This document shows, in pieces, positions 1 through 8,012 of a stretch of DNA of 56,007 bases; within the stretch, counting starts at the first letter, position 1, and each line of letters starts with the position of its first letter. The stretch lies in the NCBI GenBank assembly GCA_025453595.1, contig JALOQB010000001.1, positions 1 through 56,007 of the forward strand, read 5' to 3'. The notes beneath the pieces were generated by a model. The model searched no databases. It saw nothing but the letters and a program-made list of their open reading frames with translations, and was not told the DNA's origin. Source of the DNA: Polyangiaceae bacterium (GTDB lineage Bacteria > Myxococcota_A > Polyangia > Polyangiales > Polyangiaceae). A program made the position numbers and the translations under genes.

Positions 1-123
1 GCCGCAGCCGCAGCCGCAGCCGCAGCCGCAGCCGCAGCCGCAGCCGCAGCCGCAGCCGCAGCCGCAGCCGCAGCCGCAGCCGCAGCCGCAGCCCCAGCCC
101 CAGCCGCAGCCCCAGCCCCAGCC
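1..123. repeat. Hexanucleotide array (GCAGCC)n, left arm
   Basis: About twenty tandem copies of GCCGCA/GCAGCC, the last few units varying to GCCCCA. Read on the + strand in the frame starting at base 2 it encodes alternating Pro-Gln and runs on to a TGA at 152-154, so it could be the 3' end of a plus-strand gene with a PQ tail that begins before the window. The other frames give poly-Ala or Arg-Ser, so the coding frame cannot be decided here. The same hexamer recurs in the opposite orientation at 269-408. Confidence 0.9.
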
Positions 124-268
124 GAACGGGGGTGGAATGCGAGTGGATCGCTGAAAATAGAATTCAGAGATCGATTATTTTGTTCAGCAATCGATTGGCT
201 TGAAATCAAACTATCAAGATCTATCGACCTCGACGGCGGCTGCGAACACGGCTGCGGATCATGAATAC
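124..268. other. AT-richer spacer between two inverted hexamer arrays
   Basis: About 145 bases separating the two arrays. The stretch from about 150 to 225 is much richer in A/T than anything else nearby and holds two ATCGATT words (in GATCGATTATT near 171 and CAATCGATTGG near 188). The right part (from 221) is read as the extreme C-terminus of the metalloprotease on the minus strand. No gene wholly inside was seen. Confidence 0.5.
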
Positions 269-1036
269 GGCTGCGGCTGCGGCTGCGGCTGCGGCTGCGG
301 CTGCGGCTGCGGCTGCGGCTGCGGCTGCGGCTGCGGGCTGCGGCTGCGGCTGCGGCTGCGGCTGCGGCTGCGGCTGCGGCTGCGGCTGCGGCTGCGGCTG
401 CGGGCTGCCGGAGAGGGGCGGTTGCGAGGGGTGGATCGGAGGAGAGGGAGAAGCACTGTAGATCCGACGCAGACCCCGGATTTCATCAGGCGAGAGCTCC
501 GTGGGGGCAGCGCTCGGGTCCTTGCCGAGCCCCGGCGCCATGACCGCGCCCCGGACCCCGGAGTGAGCAAAACCGATGGCATGGCCCAGCTCGTGGAGCA
601 GCACCGGCAGCAGCGGGATCGCACCAGGCTCGCATCGCTCGGTGCAGAAGCGATGATGCTGGGCGTTGAGCCGGAGGGTGGCACCGGTGATCATCCCCGG
701 AGAAGAAGAAGCGTGGGTGCGCTCGGTGTGGGCGACAAAAGCTGGGTCATGGGGCCAGGCTTCGGTGAAGACCTCGACCCGGACCGGCGGGTGCAGGGGG
801 CCTTCGACCCCCTCGAAAGCGAACCAGGAGCCCGGGACGTTGCTCCAGGAGCGAGCCGCCCGATCAAGGGTATCTCTCGACACCAACGGATCGATCCCTG
901 GAATTTCGTGAAGGAGGCGGGGCCAGGCGGGGGTGGAGCGGAAGGCGGGGGCGACGCCCTCGGGGGAGAGATCGCGCTCGAAGGCGGCCGCCGGAGAGGA
1001 GGCGAGCAACAGGGCGAAGAAAAAAAGAGAGCGCAT
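221..1036 (-). CDS. Secreted matrixin-type zinc metalloprotease with repeat tail
   Basis: Predicted 271-residue exported protease. Residues 1-18 form a signal peptide (MRSLFFFALLLASSPAAA), and this is why the Met at 1036 is preferred to one 12 codons upstream. The zinc site HELGHAIGFAHS lies at about residues 148-159 (HExxHxxGxxH) and is followed by a Met-turn candidate (AVMAP, Met 166), the pattern of matrixin/metzincin proteases. Upstream residues are rich in His and aromatic residues as in such catalytic domains. From about residue 210 the chain is Pro-Gln repeats and then poly-Ala encoded by the hexamer array, ending in an Arg-rich tail. The abrupt switch comes from one extra G in the array, so the native C-terminus may be uncertain. 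It is divergent from the lipoprotein gene at 1093. Substrate unknown. Confidence 0.8.
   Translation of the reverse strand: MRSLFFFALLLASSPAAAFERDLSPEGVAPAFRSTPAWPRLLHEIPGIDPLVSRDTLDRAARSWSNVPGSWFAFEGVEGPLHPPVRVEVFTEAWPHDPAFVAHTERTHASSSPGMITGATLRLNAQHHRFCTERCEPGAIPLLPVLLHELGHAIGFAHSGVRGAVMAPGLGKDPSAAPTELSPDEIRGLRRIYSASPSPPIHPSQPPLSGSPQPQPQPQPQPQPQPQPQPQPQPAAAAAAAAAAAAAAAAAAAAAAVFMIRSRVRSRRRGR
269..408. repeat. Hexanucleotide array (GGCTGC)n, right arm
   Basis: About 23 tandem GGCTGC units, the reverse complement of the array at 1-123. One unit at about 331-338 carries an extra G (GCGGGC), which changes the frame. On the minus strand this makes the tail of the metalloprotease switch from Pro-Gln repeats to poly-Ala. 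Such arrays are expected to gain and lose units by slippage. Confidence 0.92.
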
Positions 1037-1092
1037 GTCGAAAGCGTGATCCTTCCCTGGATCGGCGGGCATGTCAGCGGCGGAGGTGCTTC

Positions 1093-2217
1093 ATGTCCAA
1101 GGAATCCAGCAGGTGGTCGGTGCTCTCTGGCGTGGTTCGTTCGTGCTCGGTGGTGGCGCTCAGCGCGATGCTGGGGGTGGGGTGTAGCTCGGAGAAAGAG
1201 GCTCCGGGGGGAGCGGGGAGCCAGGCCGCTGCGGTCTCGGGGGAGGACATCATCAACGTGGACGACCTGCTGGTGGAAGACACGGGGGCGGGAGCGACCA
1301 AGGTGGGGGACATCGCCTCGTGGCTGGAGGCGACGCGGCAGGAGGCGAAGCAGGCCAACGCCTTCGCGCGCTCGGTGCTGGAGCGCCTGAAGGAGATGGC
1401 CCAGAACAACGAGCCAGCGCGGAGCGGGCAGCTGCCCTCGGGCGAGCCTTACGGGCTGTGGCGCGCGGATCGGGACGGGGTGAATTACGGGCTGATGGTG
1501 GTGAAGACCGGGGAGAACCGGCTCCGGTACACGCTGACGGCGCGGAAGGGGACGGAGCGGAAGGTGCTGCTGACCGGCGTGTTTCTCAAGCGTGGAGCGA
1601 AGCGTGGGGCCGGGCGGCTCCACCTGGATCTGACCGGGATGAACGCGCTCACGGGGGCTCCGGACGCGACGGGGCGCCTGCACGTGTGGTTCGCCAACAA
1701 CAACGAGGCCCGCGCTCGCCGCTACCGCTACCGGGAGGTGCGGCCCAAGAACCTCGGCACCGAGCAGGCGATCAACCACGGGTTTGACGGGATCCACAAG
1801 CCTGGCAAGGGCGGCGCGATCCGCTCGTACATCGTCGGCGATCTTGGCGCTCGCATCCCCGATCTCGCCGAGCTCTCGGGCGTCCAGCTCGCGGCCATCC
1901 GCGTCCGCTGGACCCCGGAAGGGGGCCGCCTCGGGGCCGCGGTCTTCGACCTCAAGCCGGGCAACAGCTCCCGCCTCGGCGAGGTGCACGAGTGCTGGGA
2001 CGGCGGTGGCCTGCGCAAGGCCTACAAATCCTTCACCGGCAAGGAGGACGAGGGCGACATCGTCGACAAGACCCTCTGCGGTGGCTTCGATCTGGAAGCC
2101 CCTCCGGCCGACGCCCCCGCGGATGGCCTCACCGAGCCCGAGGTCGATGCGGAGCTGACCGAGGCGGCGACCATCTCGGAGGACGAGGCCTCCATCGCCG
2201 TCGATCCGGTCGAGTGA
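1093..2217 (+). CDS. Lipoprotein of unknown function
   Basis: 374 residues. The N-terminus (MSKESSRWSVLSGVVRSCSVVALSAMLGVGC) has a basic/hydrophobic signal and a lipobox LGVGC, so it is likely a secreted lipoprotein. A good ribosome site (GGAGG, 1082-1086) precedes the ATG. Residues about 110-240 are beta-rich with many basic residues (for example RYRYREVRPK). The C-terminal about 50 residues are strongly acidic and Ala/Pro-rich. No known domain is recognised. It is convergent with the PAP2 gene, with only 16 bases between stops, and divergent from the metalloprotease. Confidence 0.75.
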   Translation: MSKESSRWSVLSGVVRSCSVVALSAMLGVGCSSEKEAPGGAGSQAAAVSGEDIINVDDLLVEDTGAGATKVGDIASWLEATRQEAKQANAFARSVLERLKEMAQNNEPARSGQLPSGEPYGLWRADRDGVNYGLMVVKTGENRLRYTLTARKGTERKVLLTGVFLKRGAKRGAGRLHLDLTGMNALTGAPDATGRLHVWFANNNEARARRYRYREVRPKNLGTEQAINHGFDGIHKPGKGGAIRSYIVGDLGARIPDLAELSGVQLAAIRVRWTPEGGRLGAAVFDLKPGNSSRLGEVHECWDGGGLRKAYKSFTGKEDEGDIVDKTLCGGFDLEAPPADAPADGLTEPEVDAELTEAATISEDEASIAVDPVE

Positions 2218-2233
2218 AACCGGCGCCAGGGCG

Positions 2234-3058
2234 CTAGAACGTGGCGCCCATCGAGATCTGGACCGGGGAGGCAGACACGCTCAGCGACGGGCCGCCGGTC
2301 GATACCACACGTGTATGGAGGTACGATACAAGGAGACCGGAGGCGCTCCCGATGAGGAAGCCGGTGCCGGTGTCGACCCAGGAGTGAGCGCCGGCGAGGG
2401 GGCGGAGGGCGACGAGGGAGAGGGCGGCGGCGCCGGAGACCAGGGTGAGGGGGAGGAAAGCGGGGTCGCGGCCTGTAGGGAAAAGCCATAGACCCGCGGA
2501 GGCGCCGGCCATGGCGGCCATGGGGGTGACGTGGCCGGAGGGGAAGGCGCGGTGGGCCTCGTCGAGGCGAGCGGAGGGGGAGGCGAGGCGCTCGCCGCGC
2601 TCGGGGTCGCAGCGCTGGCGGTCGTCGTCCCAGTCGCGCGGGCGGCAGGTGCCGGTGGCGTTCTTGGCGAGGTGAACGATGGCGGAGGCGAGGAGGGCGG
2701 ACTCGGCGAGGACGAGGGGGGCACGCCACTGGTCGACGCCGAGGCGACCCTCGCCGCGCTCGATGGCGCGGGCGAGGAAGAGGCTCCCGAAGGCGCCGGC
2801 GGCGAGGACGGTGTCGGAGGCCATCTCGAAGGGCTCGTTGCGGGGGCGATGGCCGAGGCCGTCGAGGGGGGCACGCTGGGCCAGGCTGGGCTGGAGGGCG
2901 AAGGTGCCGAAGAGGAAGGCGGCCCCGGAGGCGGCGACGAGCCCGGCGTCGAGGCGCCAGTCGTTGCGGAGGAAGGTGGTGGTCTCGCGCCGCTGCTGGG
3001 CGCTGGCGTCCGGGGCGAGGAGGAGCAGGGCGAGGAAGGGGGCGGTGAGGCGGCGCAT
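2234..3058 (-). CDS. PAP2-family phosphatase, exported or membrane-bound
   Basis: 274 residues. All three PAP2 signature motifs are visible: KNATGTCRPR (KxxxxxxRP), AFPSGHVTP (PSGH) and RPLAGAHSWVDT (RxxxxxHxxxD). An N-terminal signal (MRRLTAPFLALLLLAPDASA) and several hydrophobic segments place it at the membrane. The family dephosphorylates lipid phosphates such as undecaprenyl pyrophosphate or phosphatidate; the exact substrate cannot be read. The chosen ATG overlaps the TGA of the upstream lipoprotein gene by one base (TGATG), suggesting translational coupling. It is the last gene of a minus-strand run that begins near 6052. Confidence 0.88.
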   Translation of the reverse strand: MRRLTAPFLALLLLAPDASAQQRRETTTFLRNDWRLDAGLVAASGAAFLFGTFALQPSLAQRAPLDGLGHRPRNEPFEMASDTVLAAGAFGSLFLARAIERGEGRLGVDQWRAPLVLAESALLASAIVHLAKNATGTCRPRDWDDDRQRCDPERGERLASPSARLDEAHRAFPSGHVTPMAAMAGASAGLWLFPTGRDPAFLPLTLVSGAAALSLVALRPLAGAHSWVDTGTGFLIGSASGLLVSYLHTRVVSTGGPSLSVSASPVQISMGATF

Positions 3059-4383
3059 CAGGGGAGGTTCAAGCAATCCAGCTTGAGGGTCCGGAGCTGG
3101 GAGCGCATCCCGCTGGAGAAGGTGTAGACCACGCCGAGCCAGTCGTCCTCGGTCAGGGCGACGGCGGGGCTCTCCTCGACGAAATCCTTGGGGTGATCGG
3201 CGGGGGACAGGAGCAGCCCACGTTTGGCCAGGGTTTCGCCTGCGGTGAGGTGGACCACCGCCGGATGCGCCAGCTTGGGGTCAGCCCCGCGGCGGAGGAA
3301 GACCAGCGCCACCCCGCTCCTGGTCGGGTGGAGCACGGGGCGGACACCGGCGTCCACCCGCTGGGCGGCGCGGCGCGGGTTGAGGTTGGTGTCGAAGTGC
3401 TGGACGGCGACGATCTCCTTGCCCTGCTCGTCCTCGACCCAGGCAAACACGGGGCTGCCGTCCAGCAGCGCCACGGCGGGCTGGCGCGCGTTGCGCCCCG
3501 GTGTGGAGAGCACCCGCTGGGACCCGAGTTCCCGGCCGCTGCCGTCGAAGCTGGTCATCACCACCGCCTTGCCCGCCTCGCCCTTGTCTTCCCAGACCAG
3601 GAAGTAACGGTTTGGCGCCGCGACCACCGCCGGGTTGAGGGGCTGCACCGCCTGGTGCGTCGCCCCGATGGCCTTCACTTCCTCGGCCAGGCTCTCGCCC
3701 GGCACGAAGGTGAACAGGCCCAGCTGGGAGGACGGCTCGACCCCCAGCGGCGCGATGCCCAGCAGCGGCCCGTCGTTCGAGGTGTTCAGCAGGGCGACGC
3801 GCTCCGCCTCCTCGATCGGGATCGCCTGGAACCGGCCGATCTTGCTCGCCGTGGGGGACCACCCCGCCCGCGTGAAGACCAGGCCCTTCCCGTCGAACCA
3901 GAAGACCACCCAGTCCTCTTTTCTAGGGAAGGTCCATACAGGGTAATAGCGAGCCTTGCCGAGCCCGTGGGAGGGGGCGACGGAGCGAGCCTGGCCGTCG
4001 TAGCCCCCGAAGGCGAGCTGGCCTTCGCCCCGGGTGCCGGTGCGGAGGAAGCGATTGACGGCGAAGTCCTTGCCCCGGGCGGCGATGCTGAGGGTGCCGT
4101 GGGCGAGGTTGGGGTCGAGCTCGCGGCTGTGAGAGGAGCACCCCTTGAGGGCGTCGATGCTCTCCCAGGAGCCCACGCCGCCGGAGGGGGGGGCGCTGGG
4201 GGGCGGGGTCGCGCTGGCGGAGGGGGCACCGGACACAGAGGAGGCCGGGGCAGAGGAGGGCGCCGGGGGAGATGACGAGGCGGAGGGTGCGGGCTCGGGC
4301 GGGTTGTTTTTGGTGCGGGTACACCCGGTGAGAGAGCTCACCAGCAGCACCGCGACGACCCAGGGCCTCTCCGGAGCAATCAT
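3058..4383 (-). CDS. Large Ser/Pro-rich lipoprotein, propeller-like
   Basis: 441 residues. The signal and lipobox (VAVLLVSSLTGC) are followed by a low-complexity Ser/Ala/Pro linker (residues about 25-70) and then a beta-rich domain with repeated short blocks around Trp/Phe-rich strands (YYPVWTFP, WVVFWFDG, YFLVWEDKG, PVFAWVEDEQGKE). Block spacing suggests a beta-propeller, but no named family is recognised. Likely anchored in the outer membrane or facing the periplasm. It overlaps the PAP2 gene by one base and sits 60 bases after the thioredoxin-like lipoprotein gene, so co-transcription is likely. Confidence 0.75.
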   Translation of the reverse strand: MIAPERPWVVAVLLVSSLTGCTRTKNNPPEPAPSASSSPPAPSSAPASSVSGAPSASATPPPSAPPSGGVGSWESIDALKGCSSHSRELDPNLAHGTLSIAARGKDFAVNRFLRTGTRGEGQLAFGGYDGQARSVAPSHGLGKARYYPVWTFPRKEDWVVFWFDGKGLVFTRAGWSPTASKIGRFQAIPIEEAERVALLNTSNDGPLLGIAPLGVEPSSQLGLFTFVPGESLAEEVKAIGATHQAVQPLNPAVVAAPNRYFLVWEDKGEAGKAVVMTSFDGSGRELGSQRVLSTPGRNARQPAVALLDGSPVFAWVEDEQGKEIVAVQHFDTNLNPRRAAQRVDAGVRPVLHPTRSGVALVFLRRGADPKLAHPAVVHLTAGETLAKRGLLLSPADHPKDFVEESPAVALTEDDWLGVVYTFSSGMRSQLRTLKLDCLNLP

Positions 4384-4443
4384 GACGGCAGGGGATAGTA
4401 GCCCGTTGCAGCGGGCCCATGCGAATTTCGAGGGCCGGGCGCC

Positions 4444-5013
4444 TCAGCCCCCGAGGGCCTTGCGCATGCTGGCCTTGAGGTTGGCGACCCCTTCGGGGGT
4501 ATAAAAGTAGGGAAATTTCGGGTTCTGGCTGGTGATTTCGGGGCGCACCGAGCCATCGGGAGCGAGGAAAAAAATCCTGGGGACGTAGCCCCCGTAGGAG
4601 CCGACCTTGGCGCTGAGCCAGCTGGCCCCGTCGTCGTCGGCGTCCTGGCGGATCATGACCATGCCCTCGGCGAGCTTCTGCACCTCGGCGTCGGCGAAGA
4701 CGGCCTTGAGGTTGCGGCAGTGGGGGCACCAGTCGGCGTACACCAGCAGGAAGATGGGCTTGTTGGTGGCCTTGGCCTGGCGCGCGCCGTCCTCCCAGGA
4801 TTGCCAGGGGATCTTGTCGTCCCACTGCATGGCGGCGCCCTTGGATCGACCCTTGGCCGCGGCGGCCTTGGGCGCTTCGACCGCCTTCGGCGCAGGCACA
4901 GCGGTCGCCACGGCGGCGGGAGAGCGGCTCGGGACCCGCTCCTGGTCCGCGTTGAGGGCCGGGTCCTTGCAGGCGACAAGGAGCAGCACCCCTGAAATCA
5001 AGGCATATCTCAT
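4444..5013 (-). CDS. Thioredoxin-like lipoprotein (CPHC)
   Basis: 189 residues. The start at 5013 gives a clean lipoprotein signal (MRYALISGVLLLVAC) behind an AAGGAAG ribosome site; the longer reading frame upstream would bury it. After an Ala/Pro/Lys linker (residues about 20-60) comes a thioredoxin fold with the redox motif WCPHC inside VYADWCPHCRNLK and the later YVPRIFFLAPDG strand carrying the cis-Pro. This resembles periplasmic thioredoxin_7/DsbD-gamma-like proteins, so a role in disulfide reduction or folding of envelope proteins is inferred. Neighbouring genes encode Cys-containing lipoproteins. Confidence 0.85.
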   Translation of the reverse strand: MRYALISGVLLLVACKDPALNADQERVPSRSPAAVATAVPAPKAVEAPKAAAAKGRSKGAAMQWDDKIPWQSWEDGARQAKATNKPIFLLVYADWCPHCRNLKAVFADAEVQKLAEGMVMIRQDADDDGASWLSAKVGSYGGYVPRIFFLAPDGSVRPEITSQNPKFPYFYTPEGVANLKASMRKALGG

Positions 5014-5071
5014 CGAAAAGGCTTCCTTGGGGGGCAGCATACCGCTCTCCCGCCGGAGGATCATAGCCCGC

Positions 5072-5695
5072 TCACCACTGGATGCAGCTCAGGCAGATCA
5101 TGGGCCTCGGCTTCTCGGCGCGGAGCTCGCGCCAGCGCAGCTCGCCGGCGGGGCCCTCCTGGCGCCGGATCGCCTCCTGGATGGCGCTGTCGACGCGCCC
5201 CAGGCGGCGCGCGAGGTACTCCTGATGGGAGCGCTGCCAGCGCTCCAGCGCCTTGCCCTCCGGGGACGAGGCGGGGCACAGGGACGAGAGGCCCCGGATG
5301 GAGTCGTCCAGCTGCTCCAGGGCCTCGGCCAGCCCCTGGAGCCGGGGCCCGCAGTCCGCGGCGCAGGCCAGGAGGAACTGCTGCTCCGAGGCGTCGAGCC
5401 GGGCGCGGATCGAGATCAGCTCGGGCACGAGCCGGGCGGCGTCGGCCTCGTGGGGGCCGACCTCGGCCGGGGGGTCGAGGGAGGGGGCCTCGACGTCGAG
5501 GGGAGGGAGCGCAGGACGCTGGGCCTGGGAGGGGGCGCCGGAGCGAGCCGGCAAGGGGGCGCTGGAGGGAGGGACCTCGACCACCGGCGCCTGACCTCCG
5601 GGCCCGCCGCCCTGGCGTTCACAGCCGGCCAGCGCCACCAGGGCCGAGGACAGGAAGGCCGCGCGGCGTCGAAGGATCTGCTCGCGATCGCTCAT
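5072..5695 (-). CDS. Small lipoprotein, helical, unknown function
   Basis: 207 residues. N-terminal signal with lipobox LVALAGC, then a Pro/Ala/Gly-rich linker to about residue 85, then a mostly helical Glu/Arg/Leu-rich domain (SIRARLDASEQQFLLAC to the end) with several Cys (CAADCGP, LSSLCPAS, MICLSCIQW). The Cys pairs could be substrates of the neighbouring thioredoxin-like protein; that is inference. No family recognised. It lies 58 bases upstream of the thioredoxin-like gene, same strand. Confidence 0.7.
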   Translation of the reverse strand: MSDREQILRRRAAFLSSALVALAGCERQGGGPGGQAPVVEVPPSSAPLPARSGAPSQAQRPALPPLDVEAPSLDPPAEVGPHEADAARLVPELISIRARLDASEQQFLLACAADCGPRLQGLAEALEQLDDSIRGLSSLCPASSPEGKALERWQRSHQEYLARRLGRVDSAIQEAIRRQEGPAGELRWRELRAEKPRPMICLSCIQW

Positions 5696-5704
5696 TCTCG
5701 GAGC

Positions 5705-6052
5705 TTAGCCGCGGTAGAGGACCCAGCGGTCACCGAGCGGACGGGTCCCCGGTTCAAGCCGGTAGATCAGCGCGTTGCGCGGGGGGCGGGTGCCCTCGGG
5801 GCAGAGCTGGGGGCGGAGCGAGGAGGGATCCACGGCGAAGACCTGGGCGATCAGCACGCGGGCCTCGTAGGCCGAGGGGGCCACGGCGAAGAGCGGGTCT
5901 TGCGGCAAGGGCCTGGGGCCCAGCGAGGGGATCCGGAAGAGATGGCCAGGAGAAGGCACGGTGGGGGCGTGTAGCACAGGTCTTTTCCCATCGCCCAGCC
6001 CTTGCCTGCGGGCTGCGCGGGGCACCACGCCGGGGTAGCCTGGCTCCCCCAT
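5705..6052 (-). CDS. Short hypothetical protein
   Basis: 115 residues with no signal peptide or recognised domain. It ends 9 bases before the start of the next minus-strand gene, which supports it being the first gene of that run. Content is Pro/Arg-rich with a C-terminal block (YEARVLIAQVFAVDP...ALIYRLEPGTRPLGDRWVLYRG) that looks like genuine beta-rich protein. The first 30 residues look less natural, so the true start may be internal. Confidence 0.45.
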   Translation of the reverse strand: MGEPGYPGVVPRAARRQGLGDGKRPVLHAPTVPSPGHLFRIPSLGPRPLPQDPLFAVAPSAYEARVLIAQVFAVDPSSLRPQLCPEGTRPPRNALIYRLEPGTRPLGDRWVLYRG

Positions 6053-6120
6053 GTCCCCGCCAGGAGGGCCCCACGGTCTGGATCCAAGGCTCTCGCCCGG
6101 TGTTTCATGGCCCTTGACGA

Positions 6121-6141
6121 TGTAAGGCAGACTGCCTTACA
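6121..6141. promoter_or_regulatory. Perfect 10+1+10 palindrome, candidate operator of XRE regulator
   Basis: TGTAAGGCAG, one A, then CTGCCTTACA: perfect 10-base arms. It ends 9 bases before the ATG at 6151 and lies between that gene and the divergent run starting at 6052, where an autoregulatory operator is expected. There is no obvious Shine-Dalgarno between palindrome and start, so binding could also cover the leader. Confidence 0.7.
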
Positions 6142-6150
6142 ACAAGATCC

Positions 6151-6543
6151 ATGTCGTGCCGTCCCCACGCCTTTGGGCAGTTCATCCGAGACCGGCGGAT
6201 CGCGGCGGGGTTGAGCCTGCGCGAGGTGGCGCGGGGGATGGGGATCACGGCGGTGTACCTGGGCGAGGTAGAGCGAGGGGTGCGTGGTCCCCTGGTGAAA
6301 GAGCGATGGGGCGATCTGGTGAGGCTGATCCCGGGGGTGACCCAGGAGGGGCTGGAGCGCCGGGCGACCCTGGCCGAGGGCGTGCGGCTGGATCTGAGCG
6401 ACGCGCCGCCGGAGTACCAGGATCTGGGGCTGGCGCTGGCGCGGCGGATCGAGCGGCGAGACCTGGGGCCGACGGAGGTAAAATCCTTGCTACGGATCCT
6501 GAGCGGGGGTGGCGGGGCCGGGCCTTCGCAGGTCGCATGCTGA
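6151..6543 (+). CDS. XRE-family helix-turn-helix regulator
   Basis: 130 residues. Residues about 8-62 form a Cro/C1-type HTH: FIRDRRIAAGLSLREVARGMGITAVYLGEVERG, with the recognition helix around AVYLGEVERG. The rest (about 75-120) is a short helical region (PEYQDLGLALARRIERRDLGPTEVKSLLRIL) that may dimerise. No sensor domain is visible. The perfect palindrome just upstream argues for autoregulation. Its target may include the following unknown gene (6734) or the divergent lipoprotein run; both are inference. Confidence 0.85.
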   Translation: MSCRPHAFGQFIRDRRIAAGLSLREVARGMGITAVYLGEVERGVRGPLVKERWGDLVRLIPGVTQEGLERRATLAEGVRLDLSDAPPEYQDLGLALARRIERRDLGPTEVKSLLRILSGGGGAGPSQVAC

Positions 6544-6733
6544 TGCCCCGGGGGGTCAGCGAGGCGGGCGCGCCAGGCCCAGATGGGGCATTTGCGTCCG
6601 CTCCTCTTGGCGCGAGCGGCGCAACCGGCTATCGCGCGGGCACGCCGGGTCAAGTCGAGGTCTGGGCCCTCCGAGGCGGGGCTGTTCCCCGGGGCATAGC
6701 GGTGAGGAGAGCGAGTCAGAGCCGGAGATCCCC

Positions 6734-7312
6734 ATGAGCAACGAAGAGAGTGTCGGCTGGCCCGGGGCAGCCCTGGTGGCGCGGCTGCCGGGGCTCCGGC
6801 GCCCGACCGGCCAGCGACGGCCATCGAAGGCAAAGACGACCTTGCTGCGAATCTCGCGGCTCGCGGCGCTGAAGCAGTACATCCAGGCCCGGATCAACGA
6901 GGTCGCGCGGGTGCTACGCACCCCTCCGCCTCCCTTTCGCATCAACCACCTGGGCCAGGCGACCCTCGGGGATCAACCGGTGCACCTCGATCTGAGCCAG
7001 GTGGAGGCCCTGCAGCGGCGCAGCTCCCAGCAGATCTGCGCGACGACGCTGCTGCGGGCCTCGCTGGCGGCGCTGTTCGTGCCGCTGCTGCAGGGCGAGT
7101 GGCTGCGGCGTCTGCTGCCGTCGTCCCTGGGGCGCCTGGCCAGCATGGCCGATTTCCTGGCGGGCTACGTGCTCGCGGCGTTCCGGGCCACCTTCGAGAC
7201 GCGGCGTGCCTTCCTCCGGGAGATCGCGCCGCTGCCGGACAAGCAGAGCCCCCAGTACCAGGATCGCCTCTTCGCCTTCGAGCAGGGGCAGCTGGCCTTC
7301 AACCCGGCCTGA
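6734..7312 (+). CDS. Unknown soluble or peripheral protein
   Basis: 192 residues from the ATG at 6734, chosen because GGAG stands 7 bases before it and because codons further upstream translate to an unnatural Arg/Gly-rich string. The sequence has a basic N-terminal part (residues 20-60: RLPGLRRPTGQRRPSKAKTT) and a mainly helical middle, with an amphipathic or weakly hydrophobic stretch (LLRASLAALFVPLLQGEWL). No family recognised. It follows the XRE gene by 190 bases and converges on the gene at 7316 with a 3-base gap. Confidence 0.65.
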   Translation: MSNEESVGWPGAALVARLPGLRRPTGQRRPSKAKTTLLRISRLAALKQYIQARINEVARVLRTPPPPFRINHLGQATLGDQPVHLDLSQVEALQRRSSQQICATTLLRASLAALFVPLLQGEWLRRLLPSSLGRLASMADFLAGYVLAAFRATFETRRAFLREIAPLPDKQSPQYQDRLFAFEQGQLAFNPA

Positions 7313-7315
7313 AGC

Positions 7316-7918
7316 TCAGCCCTCGCGCACCAGCGTGAAGTAGTGATCCAGGCTCTTCTCGCCCTTGTAAGCGGCGCCGATGAGCACCCCCTCGGCGACC
7401 TTGCGCATGAAATCACGGGTCCCCTGATAGACGAAGCGCTGGAGCCCCTGGCGGTTGGGCACCACCGCCGGCCACCCCTGCGGCACCGATCCATCAGGGA
7501 CCTGGAAGTAATCGACCACCATGGCGCCGCGGGCCATCCAGGCCTCGTTGCCGTCGCAGGCGATCAGGACAAAGTAACCGGGCCCCAGCAGGCCCCGGGT
7601 CGGGCTCTCGTTGAAGCCAAAGGCGCGGTTCGAGCCGTCCTCGGGGCGCGCAAAGCGCTTCTCGAAGAAGCGCAGCGGCGCCGGGATGGGCAGCGTGTTG
7701 CGCCCGAAATGACGCACCTCGCGCCGGGGGCCGATGCGGGAGGGGACGAAGTCTTCCAGCGTGACCGGAGGGGCCGCGCTCGCCTTCTCGAAGAGCGCTC
7801 GCTGCTCGGCTCGCGTCGTCGCCGCGAGGGCCTCGCGGCGCCCCTCCACGGTCAGCCCCTCCAGGTGGCGAGCGATGTCGGGGAGCGGGGTCGAATCCAA
7901 TAGCATCCTGGACAGCAT
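7316..7918 (-). CDS. Unknown protein, 200 residues
   Basis: Well-formed soluble protein with conserved-looking blocks: RFFEKRFARPE, GFNESPTRGLLGPGYFVLIACDGNEAWMARGAMVVDYFQVPDG and WPAVVPNRQGLQRFVYQGTRDFMRKV. No signal peptide, no membrane span and no catalytic motif I can name. A second Met (MLLDS, 4 codons in) could be the start. Monocistronic: it converges with the gene at 6734 and diverges from the phosphoesterase at 8013. Confidence 0.75.
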   Translation of the reverse strand: MLSRMLLDSTPLPDIARHLEGLTVEGRREALAATTRAEQRALFEKASAAPPVTLEDFVPSRIGPRREVRHFGRNTLPIPAPLRFFEKRFARPEDGSNRAFGFNESPTRGLLGPGYFVLIACDGNEAWMARGAMVVDYFQVPDGSVPQGWPAVVPNRQGLQRFVYQGTRDFMRKVAEGVLIGAAYKGEKSLDHYFTLVREG

Positions 7919-8012
7919 GACCCACCGGGTTAGCCGGTCCTCGGGCCGCCGTCACCCCCGGGCTCCCCGACAGGCGCCCGGCCGCCGCCCCTGGTGCTAC
8001 GATGGATGCCTC

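Noticed and set aside
1-408. Possible CRISPR-like array
   Set aside because: The repeat is a contiguous hexamer with no spacers.
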